Assembly (NCBI RefSeq): GCF_033568475.1
Contig: NC_133120.1
Span: 51,571,499 to 51,635,498 of the forward strand
Reading direction: 5' to 3'
Length of the DNA: 64,000 nt
DNA from: Henckelia pumila
Lineage: Eukaryota > Streptophyta > Magnoliopsida > Lamiales > Gesneriaceae
A model generated the notes under the pieces. That model did no database searches. It had not been told where the DNA came from and saw only the letters and a program-made list of their open reading frames with translations. Below, piece by piece: positions 32,171-43,167 of this stretch. The stretch's first letter is position 1; the number at the start of each line of letters is the position of its first letter. The position numbers were made by a program, and so were the translations under genes.

Positions 32171-34093
32171 TGTAAGGCCCGGGATTAATTAGAAATTAAT
32201 CCAAATTTATTTAATTTTAATCCGAGTATATTTAATTTGGGAATATTTAGAGTTTTGATTTAAATTCTAATATTCTTAAATTATTTAGGATTGAAATTGA
32301 ATTAAAATAAGGGTCGAGGACCAAATTGCAATTATTGAAAAATCTAGGGACTAAATTGCAATTTCTATTGAAAGTTATCAGATTTGTTTTGTTGATTCAG
32401 CATGTACACGTGCATGATATTGAGAATTCAAAAGTTTTTGAAGCAGAGCACGTCTTTCTTCCTCTTTTCTTTAGAAAGTTTGATTTTCGAATTGCCATAA
32501 CTTTTGTTCCAGTTGTCCGATTTCGATTCCGAAAAGTGTTCTGGAATCCTTAAGACGAGGGCTTTGATCTAGTGTAAGTTTTATGTTATGTTTTATGGAT
32601 TTCGAAATTGATATGTGGCAAAGATCAGATTCTAAAATTTTGGAATTGTGTTTGGTGTTCTATCGTTTGAATATGCAACACCGGAATTGATGAGCTTATG
32701 TTATTGTGTCCAAATATGATCTCCAGCTTATGATTGTAGATTATAGCTATTTCAATGAAGATTTGAATGAGTTATATCAGCTGGTTTGTGAAATATATCT
32801 ATAAGTTTGAATGATATTGAAAAGAGAAATGATTTCGAAGTAGGGATTACGTCGGTTACCGATTTGGAATCGCTACGTCGTTTAATCGAGTTTTGGAACT
32901 GTTTTGATAGCCGAATTCTGAGTTGAAGTTGTTATTAAGATGTTATCAATGTTATAGTATTTTTATTGTTCAGTTTCAGTCAAGTTTGGAAGGCCAACAA
33001 CACGAGACGCCGACTTTGAACGAACGAAGAAAGAGTTGAGATTTGAAGAGTTCAGAACCGAGATAAACGAAGGTATAATGACGACATCGCGAAGTAGGGA
33101 CTTTGAAACTCAAAAACAATTATCTTTGAGTTGGCCCGCAAAAATCACATACTTGTTTATGTTTTGATTTGATTGTGGTGTTGTCGATCCATTTCAGGTA
33201 GTGGATCTTTAAATTTGAGTTGATATGATGTTATATCGAATTGATTCTAAGCCAAGGTTGCGGTTAACCTTATTTGCAAGTCGTTTACGAACTCGTTAGA
33301 TGGATATCCATGTCAAGATCAGTTATGAATCTTGATGGCTTCGAAGTTATATGAATCAATTCGTATTTAAAGCGTTTGAGTACTCTATTTGTTGAGTCGA
33401 GTTTGAAATAGAGTTAATATGATTTATTTAACGCTTTCGTTATGTTGGTTATACTGAGAATTATATCTCACCGGAGTTTATCCGGCTGTTGTCTTGTTTT
33501 GTATGTGTGCATGACAACAGAGAGGGCAGGAGCTGATCATCGACGTCATTGACAGCTGGGAGAGAGTCTAGCACGTGAGGGCTCGGGTTGTAGATGATGT
33601 TTTGAATGTTAGAAGCATGGAACCTTAGATCTTGTGGGTTTTGGAATACATGTATGAAACTTGAGATAGATTATGTCTTTTATCATTTCTTTAGCGACTT
33701 GTGCGATGTAATAAATACATGTATAAATGCTTGAGACCTTGTTTATATTAATATGCATGATTTGGATCTTTTATATCATGTTTTAGACTTGAGTTTGATG
33801 AATTGGAAGGAGTTGAAGGGATCAAATTTGCGGACAAAGAACAAGGCAAGTTTCTGCTCCAGGAGGCGCCCCCGCGGTAATTTTTGACGGCTCGCGCGCA
33901 GCCTGGAGATTAGCCTCCTGTTTTGGAAAAAAACAGGGGCGCCCCCGCGGTAGTTTTTGGCGGCGGGGGCGCACCCCTTTTTGAAAAAAAAAAAAAAAAA
34001 TTTTTTTTTAGATCCTTTCTTTCCTTATTAGTTTAATGATGCTTATTCATTAAATGCCCTTAAGATTTGAGATTAGCAACCTGAGGCCCCACA
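32171..34093 (+). repeat. 5' LTR of the Tekay-like element
   Basis: 1923 bp. Its U5 end contains a GC-rich direct repeat (GGCGCCCCCGCGGTA twice, near 33866 and 33929), followed by a run of 17 A and 9 T (33984-34009), then the CCCCACA end. Confidence 0.95.
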
Positions 34094-34098
34094 ACAGG

Positions 34099-34110
34099 TG
34101 GTATCAGAGC
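34099..34110 (+). other. Primer binding site (tRNA-iMet type)
   Basis: TGGTATCAGAGC, five bases after the LTR end. Confidence 0.93.
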
Positions 34111-34368
34111 GTTAAGTTTCTCGGACTAAGAATAGATGAGCGGGGTAGATCGAGTCTTTTACTCTGATTTAAGTATTCTTGAAGCATGTTTATTATCTGA
34201 CTTGATTTACAGCTTTAAGAATTGCATGCTATCCGTTATCTGATATTATTGGAAGCATGTAATAATACGACTGAATCAGATTCGATCTTTTGAGAAGGCA
34301 TTGAGGAACTGAAACAGAAATGTGTTATGATATGATGAACTGTACACTAATCTGTTTGATTATCAGAT

Positions 34369-37300
34369 ATGCCTCCCCGACCAGCACCGAGAGTTAGGCA
34401 GACATTGGCTACGAATCAGCCTGAACAGACAAATGCTGCACAGGTCCCAGTGACAGTGTCTGAACATGGACAGGGTAGTACGTCTACTGATGAGTTCAGT
34501 GATGCTAATCCGATGGAGAAACTTTTGAAACGATTCCAGTCATTCAAACCACCAAAGTTGCAAGGAACAGAGAATGCTATAGAGTGTGAGAACTGGCTGG
34601 AAGATATTGAGCAGTTATTTGAGTCCATTGATTATACAGATGATCGTCGTGTGAGACTGATAATTCATCAACTGCATGGCCTTGCCAAGAGTTGGTGGAT
34701 AGCGACGAAGAGAGCACTGGAAAACCAAGGTACTGTTATTACCTGGTCTGTATTTCGAACTGCTTTCTATCAGCGTTTTTTTCCTGTGTCTTATCGCAAG
34801 GACAAAGGAGAAGAATTTGCAAGTTTGCAACAGGGACAGTTGAATATTGAAGAATATGTCGCTAAATTCACTAGCCTGTTGAAGTTTGCACCACATATCG
34901 CTGTTAGTGACGAAGCTCAAGCCGATCAATTTATCAATGGCTTGAATCCTGATGTGTTTACACTGGTGAATTCGGGAAGACCGAATACCTTTGCTGATGC
35001 TCTGAATCGAGCAAAGGGTGCAGAAGCAGGGATACTAAAACAACGAGGAGCACAGTTTGTGCCACAGCCAGTGAGACAACCACAAGTACAGCCACAGATT
35101 CCACAGCCACCTCGATTTGAAGCTGGAGGTAGCAGCAGTGGAAAGAAAAATTTCTTCAAGGGTAAGAGCAAACAGTTCAAGAGATCAGGTGGTGGTAGCT
35201 CTTCTAGTTCTAGTGGATCCCGACAGTCTAGAGCTGGACAGAAGTCTGATGTATATTGCACCAAATGTGGAGGTCGCCATACTAATGAACAATGCCGAGG
35301 TGTGTTTGGAAGCTGCCACATTTGCAACAAGATGGGACACTTTGCAAGAGTGTGTCCACAACGAGGATCTGAAGGTGCACAGGTTGCAGGAGCATCGAGA
35401 CCGGTGGGTCAATCTACATCTTCAGTTCACTCTTTTCAACCACAGCCTGCCGCACCGAGTAGAGGAGGAGGTCAGACGGTGAATCAACCTCCAAGGCAAC
35501 AAGAAAGGGTGTTTGCATTGACTGAGGAGCAAGCACAAGCGGCACCAGATGATGTGATTGCAGGTAACTGTTCTCTTTATGGTTATCCTGCTTATGTCTT
35601 ATTTGATACTGGTGCGTCGCATACTTTTATGTCTGAGCAGTTTGTTGCATTGCATTCATTACCTGTTGAGCCCTTAGCTACTGTTGTATCTATTTCATCA
35701 CCTCTGGGTCGAGGTATTGTATCAGTGAAGTCTGTACGAAATTGTATATTACAGTGTGAGGGGCATGAGATTGAGCTAGATTGTATTGTACTCGGTTTGT
35801 CTGATTTTGATTGCATAATCGGTATTGATATGCTAACCAAGTACAGAGCTACAGTAGACTGTTTTCAGAAGATTGTGAAGTTCAGACCTGATATGACTGA
35901 TGAATGGAAATTTTATGGTAAGGGATCACGAGCTAGAATTCCTTTGATATCTATTCTTTCTATGACTGACTTGTTACAGAAAAGGGCAGAAGGATTCCTT
36001 ATTTATGCAGTCGATATACTGAAGACTAGTCCGAAATTGACTGATATACCGGTGGTGAGCGAGTTTGCAGATGTATTCCCTGATGAGATTCCAGGATTGC
36101 CACCATACAGAGAGGTAGATTTCAGTATTGAATTGATGCCAGGTACACAACCGATATCAAAAACACCGTACCGAATGGCACCGATTGAATTGAAAGAATT
36201 GAAAGACCAACTTGAATATTTGTTGGCCAAGGGTTATATCAGACCGAGCGTCTCTCCTTGGGGTGCTCCGGTATTGTTTGCTAGAAAGAAGGACGGATCG
36301 ATGAGACTATGTATTGACTACCGGCAATTGAACAAAGCAACGGTAAAGAATCGCTATCCTTTACCTCGTATCGATGATTTATTTGATCAATTGCAGGGAT
36401 CGTCAGCATATTCGAAGATTGATTTGCGATCTGGATATCATCAACTGAGGGTTAGAGACGAAGATATTCCTAAGACTGCATTTAGAACCAGGTATGGCCA
36501 TTATGAATTCATAGTCATGCCTTTTGGTCTAACGAATGCACCAGCAGTTTTTATGGGATTGATGAATAGGGTATTTCAAAGATATCTAGATGATTTCGTG
36601 ATCATATTTATCGATGATATCTAGATTTATTCTAAGAATATGTGTGAACATGCTGATCATCTCCGAATTGTATTGAGAACGTTACGGGAAGAAACATTAT
36701 ATGCCAAGTTATCCAAATGTGAGTTTTGGTTGCAGCGAGTCGTGTTTCTTGGCCATATAATTTCAGGAGATGGTATATCAGTGGATCCAAGCAAAGTAGA
36801 AGCTGTGATCAGTTGGCAAAGACCGACGTCTGTGCCAGAAATTCGAAGTTTTATGGGCTTAGCTGGTTATTATCGTCGATTCATTCGAGATTTTTCATCT
36901 ATAGCGAAGCCTATTACACAGCTTACACAGAAGAATGCACCATTTGTTTGGTCTGAGGCATGTGAAAGGAGTTTTGTTGAACTGAAAAAGAGATTGACTA
37001 CTGCGCCTGTGTTGACAATCCCTAAAGGTACTGGTGATTTTATTGTTTATTGTGATGCTTCTCACCAGGGTTTGGGATGTATTTTAATGCAGAAAGGACA
37101 TGTTGTTTCTTATGCTTCTCGACAACTGAAACCACATGAGGTTAGGTATCCGATTCATGATCTTGAATTGGCTGCTATCGTTTTTGCATTGAAGATCTGG
37201 AGACATTATTTATACGGCGAGAAGTTTGAAATCTTTTCTGATCATAAAAGTCTGAAGTATCTATTCTCACAATCTGAATTGAACATGAGACAACGACGAT

Positions 37301-38940
37301 GGCTTGATTTATTGAAGGATTTTGATTGTGAAATCAAATATTATCCGGGAAAATCTAACGCAGCAGCAGATGCCCTGAGTAGAAAAGTATGTGCTCTATC
37401 TTTATCTACTATAGGTGTATCTAATTTGATTTAGAATTGTTGTGTTTCTAGATATGTATTTGAGACAGATAGAAGGCCTATGAGAGTTTATGCAATCAGT
37501 GCTGAGCCAGAGTTGTTGATTCGTATCAAAGAAGCATAGAAAGCTGATCAGAATGTACAGAAATCAATTGAAATGATCAGATCAGGACATCAGTCTGAGT
37601 ACAAGCTTAGTGACAATGATATCTTGTATGTGAATAACCGAATAGTTGTTCCCAATATTGCAGACTTGAGACAGAATATTCTAAAAGAAGCCCATTGTAG
37701 TCGCTTTAGTGTTCACCCTGGAGGCAGAAAGATGTACAACGACTTGAAGAGTCGGTACTGGTGGAAACAAATGAAGTCTGATGTGACTGAATTTGTATCC
37801 AAATGTTTGAATTGCCAACAGGTGAAGGCTGAAAGAAAGAAACCGGGTGGCTTATTACAGAGTTTATCAATTCCTGAATGGAAATGGGATCACATTTCCA
37901 TGGACTTTGTAACGAAGTTGCCACGATCATCTCGAGGATGCGATGCTGTTTGGGTGATCATTGACAGATTGACGAAATCTGCGTGCTTTATTCCTTATCG
38001 AATGACTTATCGTCATGATCAAATGGCGGATCTTTATATTCGAGAAGTGGTAAGACTTCATGGTGTGCCAAAGTCGATTGTATCTGACCGAGATCCGAGG
38101 TTTACTTCGCACTTTTGGCATAGCCTACAGGAAGCTCTAGGTACGCGTTTACATTTGAGTACTGCTTACCATCCTCAAACCGACGGTCAATCTGAACGAA
38201 CTATTCAGACGCTTGAGGATATGCTTAGAGCTGTAGTACTTGATTTTGGTGTTACATGGCAAAATTCTATACCACTCGTGGAATTTTCTTATAACAACAG
38301 TTATCAGACGAGTATAGAGATGGCACCATTCGAAGTTTTATATGGAAAGAAGTGTCGATCACCTTTGTATTGGGATGATGTTTCTGAGGTACCTGAGTTA
38401 GGGCCAGATATGATCAGACAGATGACTGAAAAGGTGAAACTGATACAGCAGAGAATGAGAATAGCACAGCACAGACAGACCAGATATGCGAATGTACGAC
38501 GACGGCCGTTATCTTTTGATCAGGGAGATAGAGTGTTTCTGAATATTTCACCGTTCAGAGGCACCGTTCGATTTGGTAAACGAGGGAAATTATCTCCGAG
38601 GTATATTGGGCCGTATGAGATTCTCGAGAAGATAGGCAATCTAGCTTATCGACTCGCTCTTCCTATGTCTTTATCTGGAATACATGATGTCTTTCATGTA
38701 TCGATGTTGAGGAAGTACATATCTGATGCATCTCATGTGATTCACTCCGATGAAACTGAATTGGATGACACTCTTAGTTATTTCGAGCAACCTATTCAGA
38801 TTCTTGATAGAAAGACGAAGCAACTCCGAATGAAGACCATTCCATTGGTGAAGATTCAATGGAGTAGACACGGAATTGAAGAAGAGACTTGGGAAGTCGA
38901 AGACGATATGAAGCAACGATTTCCTTATCTATTTCACTGA
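34369..38940 (+). pseudogene. Gag-pol polyprotein of the Tekay-like element with three stops
   Basis: One frame of 1523 codons from [11 protein letters not shown], interrupted by TAG at 36622, 37432 and 37537. Gag domain near residues 50-190, zinc knuckles [13 protein letters not shown] and [14 protein letters not shown] (about 297-330), protease [10 protein letters not shown] (about 412), and RT with FIDDI (about 747). RNase H ([10 protein letters not shown]) follows, then integrase ([28 protein letters not shown]). The C-terminal chromodomain-like segment reads IPLVKIQWSRHGIEEETW. The first stop directly follows the RT catalytic FIDDI. The other two fit CAG to TAG. Otherwise the frame is open to the end, so damage is light. 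Confidence 0.94.
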
Positions 38941-39028
38941 TGTGAGTTCTTATTCAGTTATTTTTATTTTTATGAGCATGCGGACTGCATATCTATACTG
39001 TTTATGAATTCGAGGACGAACTCATGTC

Positions 39029-39043
39029 TTAGTGGGGGAGAAA
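39029..39043 (+). other. Polypurine tract
   Basis: TTAGTGGGGGAGAAA directly before the 3' LTR. Confidence 0.8.
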
Positions 39044-40968
39044 TGTAAGGCCCGGGATTAATTAGAAATTAATCCGAATTTATTTAATTTTAATCCGAGT
39101 ATATTTAATTTGGGAATATTTAGAGTTTTGATTTAAATTCTAATATTCTTAAATTATTTAGGATTGAAATTGAATTAAAATAAGGGCCGAGGACCAAATT
39201 GCAATTATTGAAGAATCTAGGGACTAAATTGCAATTTCTATTGAAAGTTATCAGATTTGTTTTGTTGATTCAGCATGTACACGTGCATGATATTGAGAAT
39301 TCAGAAGTTTTTGAAGCAGAGCCCGTCTTTCTTCCTCTTTTCTTTAGAAAGTTTGATTTTCGAATTGCCATAACTTTTGTTCCGGTTGTCCGATTTCGAT
39401 TCCGAAAAGTGTTCTGGAATCCTTACGACGAGGGCTTCGATCTCGTGTAAGTTTTATGTTATGTTTTATGGATTTCGAAATTGATATGTGGCAAAGATCA
39501 GATTCTGAAATTTTGGAATTGTGCTTGGTGTTCTATCGTTTGAATATGCAACACCGGAATTGATGAGCTTATATTATTGTGTCCAAATATGATCTCCAGC
39601 TTATGATTGTAGATTATAGCTATTTCAATGAAGATTTGAATGAGTTATATCAGCTGGTTTGTGAAATATATCTATAAGTTTGAATGATATTGAAAAGAGA
39701 AATGATTTCAAAGTCGGGATTACGTCGGTTACCGATTTGGAATCGCTACGTCGTTTAATCGAGTTTTGGAACTGTTTTGATAGCCGAATTCTGAGTTGAA
39801 GTTGTTATTGAGATGTTATCAATGTTATAGTATTTTTATTGTTCAGTTTCAGTCAAGTTTGGAAGGCCAACAACACGAGACGCCGACTTTGAACGAACGA
39901 AGAAAGAGTTGAGATTTGAAGAGTTCAGAACCGAGATAAACGAAGGTATAATGACGACATCGCGAAGTAGGGACTTTGAAACTCAAAAACGATTATCTTT
40001 GAGTTGGCCCACAAAAATCACATACTTGTTTATGTTTTGATTTGATTGTGGTGTTGTCGATCCATCTCAGGTAGTGGATCTTTAAATTTGAGTTGATATG
40101 ATATTATATCGAATTGATTCTAAGCCAAGGTTGCGGTTAACCTTATTTGCGAGTCGTTTACGAATTCGTTAGATGGATATCCATGTCAAGATCAGTTATG
40201 AATCTTGATGGCTTCAAAGTTATATGAATCAATTCGTATTTAAAGCGTTTGAGTACTCTATTTGTTGAGTCGAGTTTGAAATAGAGTTAATATGATTTAT
40301 TTAACGCTTTCGATATGTTGGTTATACTGAGAATTATATCTCACCGGAGTTTATTCGGCTGTTGTCTTGTTTTGTATGTGTGCATGACAACAGAGAGGGC
40401 AGGAGCTGATCATCGACGTCATTGATAGCTGGGAGAGAGTCTAGCACGTGAGGGCTCGGGTTGTAGATGATGTTTTGAATGTTAGAAGCATGGAACCTTA
40501 GAACTTGTGGGTTTTGGAATACATGTATGAAACTTGAGATAGATTATGTCTTTTATCATTTCTTTAGCGACTTGTGCGATGTAATAAATACATGTATAAA
40601 TGCTTGAGACCTTGTTTATATTAATATGCATGATTTGGATCTTTCATATCATGTTTTAGACTTGAGTTTGATGAATTGGAAGGAGTTGAAGAGATCAAAT
40701 TTGCGGACAAAGAACAAGGCAAGTTTCTGCTCCAGGAGGCGCCCCCGCGGTAATTTTTGACGGCTCGCGCGCAGCCTGGAGATTAGCCTCCTGTTTTGGA
40801 AAAAAACAGGGGCGCCCCCGCGGTAGTTTTTGGCGGCGGGGGCGCACCCCCTATTTGAAAAAAAAAAAAAAAAATTTTTTTTTTAGATCCTTTCTTTTCT
40901 TATTATTTTAATGATGCTTATTCATTAAATGCCCTTAAGATTTGAGATTAGCAACCCGAGGCCCCACA
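39044..40968 (+). repeat. 3' LTR of the Tekay-like element
   Basis: 1925 bp, collinear with the 5' LTR including the GC-rich repeat (near 40737-40850) and the A/T run. Confidence 0.95.
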
Positions 40969-40973
40969 AAGGT

Positions 40974-41540
40974 TGTCCAACCCCTCTACTAAGCTAACTC
41001 CCTACTGACATCGGGGCTGAGATGAGCTCCCGAGCTGAGCTCCCGACCCGAGCTGGAGGTGACGGTGGAGGAGCTTGGCTGAGCTCCCAAGCTCCCGAGC
41101 TGAGCTCCCGACCCGAGCTGGAGGTGATGGTGGAGGAGCTTGGCTGAGCTCCCGAGCTCCCGAGCTGAGCTCCCGACCCGAACTGGAGGTGATGGTGGAG
41201 GAGCTTGGTTGAGCTCCCGAGCTGAGCTCCCGATCTGAGCTCCCGAGCGGAGCTCCCGACCCGAGCTGGAGGTGATGGTGTAGGAGCTTGGCTGAGCTCC
41301 CGAGCTGAGCTCCTACCCGAACTGGAGGTGATGGTGGAGGAGCTTGGTTGAGCTCCCGACCCGAGCTGGAGGTGATGGTGGAGGAGCTTGGCTGAGCTCC
41401 CGACCCAAGCTGGAGGTGATGGTGGAGGAGCTTGGTTGAGCTCACGAGATGAGCTCCTGAACCAGTTCTGGTTGATTAGGGATGTTCCTTTTATATTATG
41501 GTCATCCATGAACTGAGGTGGTTTCCTCGTCCGGGTATCA
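40974..41540 (-). repeat. 5' LTR of the Tat element, outer part
   Basis: Continues unit B exactly where 32170 stopped (TGTCCAACCCCTCTACTAAG). It contains the fourth 57-bp array (41015-41455), a minus-strand TATATAAAAG-like box near 41490, and the LTR start TGATACCCGG (41540-41531). Confidence 0.92.
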
Positions 41541-41545
41541 GTGAT

Positions 41546-43167
41546 CTTTTGGTTGGAGAGAATCTGAACTGATGGGTTTGAATGGATAGAGGAGAAAATT
41601 GAATTGAAGAAATTGAAAAGAGAAAAAGTACGTGGGTGGGTGTTGATGGCATTTTTGGGTTATTAAAAATCAGACCAAGACACCATAGTTAATTTTTATG
41701 TAGTGCTCAGACTTAATAAATAGTAAAGATAATATTATATTAAATATATATAATTTGTGTGTGTGATTATATATATATATATATACTTATACATATTATA
41801 TATATATACATCGTATGTATTAAAAAATATTTTAAATAATAATGTATTTAAGTTTTTTTAAAAATTAAATGTTAGTGGATTCGCGGACCCGTCCAATTTT
41901 GAGGTTGGACGAGACGAGTGCAGGTCTGGATCCTATTTTTTATTAGTGGGATGGGTCTCGGATTTGTCAAAACCGGCCTCGAATCCGTCCTGTCCTGTTT
42001 TCATTTCTAGAGCTAGGAGCTCACCCAGGTGAGTCTAATTCTCTATCATGAAACAATGTGCTTTGGGCTCCCTAGCTGGCCCTACCTCGCCCAGCTTACC
42101 CTCGTGGGTCGGTCCAATTTCTTTGCGATGGGCCTAAAACATGTCAGGCTTTTATTGGGATAATTAATGTGATGGGTCGTAATTTGGACGGGTTGAGAAA
42201 ATATCATCATTAAACAAATTAAAGTCTTTAAGTTGTTTAAAAAAGTTTATCTAAATATTTTAACAATTTATTTTTAAAATAAGATTTGACAGTTTATAAA
42301 CTCTTAAAACAACTTATAAACTCCTAAAACTTAGAAACAATTTTTAATAAGATGAGTCAAGCACCCACTTAGTTTAGAAAAAAACATGTTTATAGTGGTT
42401 AAGTCGATGCCACCCATAGGGTAGTGCCTTGTGGGTAGCGTGGCGGATTTTGATTGATTAAAATCAGTGGATCCCACATGAGACCCACTGATTTTAACCA
42501 ATCATGGGGTTACACATCGCCAGCAGGGTAGTACCCCGCGGGCGGCATGAACAAAACCGTTTATAGCATGTACAAAACAGAAGGTAAAATGAGGCAAAAA
42601 TAACAAACCATCAAAAACAAAAAATAAAAGATCTAATTCTGATCTAATTTACAAATTGGAACCTTTTTTTTCTTTTTCCTTTTTTTTCCTTCAATTACTA
42701 AATTTTATACCTGTTTTTGAAGTTTTCAAGTTTTATTTCCATAAAAAAATTCTAATTGAAAATTATGCTCGGTATTTATATTTCATATCATGTTTTGTGT
42801 TCGAACAAATGATACGTAGGTATTAATTCATCATTAATTTTACTCGTCATGTACACACGTGGAATATGTCTGAATACAGAAATTTCTAATAAAAAACATA
42901 TATTTTCAAAAAAGAAAAAGAATTAAGTGGTCTTAAAACGAATGATACTTGGAAAGTCCCAAATTGACCCGTTCGGTAGATATCTCAAGGGGTATTAAAC
43001 AAAAGGTATTTGAGTTGAGAAAGACAGTAATTTTGTTATCCATCAAATAAAGCACATCATTGTTTCCAACATTTCATTTATACAAGCAACTTGATATTTC
43101 ATCACCCAGCCAATCAGCAAAACTTATACATTAACCAACCATTTAGATTTAACAAAAAAGAAAGTTC
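41546..43167. other. Intergenic host DNA with a TA microsatellite
   Basis: No gene recognised. A TA run lies at 41767-41785 with more TA at 41796-41808. A GC-richer block (41875-42010) with GGACCCGTCC and GGACGAGACG words may be an old repeat. A hAT-like MITE sits at 42396. The last 100 bp should include the 3' UTR of the host gene. Confidence 0.5.
42396..42558. mobile_element. hAT-like MITE, 163 bp, 8-bp TSD GTTTATAG
   Basis: GTTTATAG is duplicated at 42388-42395 and 42559-42566. The inverted ends are GGTTAAGTCGATGCC and (inverted) GGTTTTGTTCATGCC. The centre is a strong hairpin, TTAAAATCAGTGG paired with CCACTGATTTTAA. The 8-bp duplication suggests the hAT superfamily. The end sequences themselves are not classic hAT. 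Confidence 0.7.

Larger units (their letters stand above)
32171..40968 (+). mobile_element. Tekay-like chromovirus, 8.8 kb, TSD AAGGT
   Basis: LTRs at 32171-34093 and 39044-40968 begin TGTAAGGCCCGGGATTAATT and end GAGGCCCCACA. They match throughout with scattered substitutions. PBS, a single gag-pol frame and a PPT lie between them. The flanking AAGGT duplication and the clean resumption of the Tat LTR on both sides prove a nested, later insertion. Three in-frame TAG codons disable it. Confidence 0.96.
20003..41540 (-). mobile_element. Tat-lineage Ty3/gypsy element, TSD GTGAT, with a nested insertion
   Basis: The outer LTR ends are TGATACCC... and ...GGTACATCA (minus sense), flanked by the perfect duplication GTGAT (19998-20002 and 41541-41545). 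Without the nested 8.8-kb element and its 5-bp duplication it measures about 12.7 kb. Minus-strand order: 5' LTR, PBS, gag, pol (PR-RT-RNase H-second RNase H-INT). After that come repeat-rich spacer, an oppositely oriented spliced gene, PPT and 3' LTR. The GGCGCCGTCTGTGGG primer site and the extra RNase H point to the Tat group. Gag and pol carry several stops, so it is dead. Confidence 0.93.

Noticed and set aside
35117-35482. 121-aa frame overlapping Gag
   Set aside because: Out-of-frame shadow of the Gag knuckle region.
41767-41808. TA-rich tract as a promoter
   Set aside because: Simple microsatellite without an adjacent gene start.
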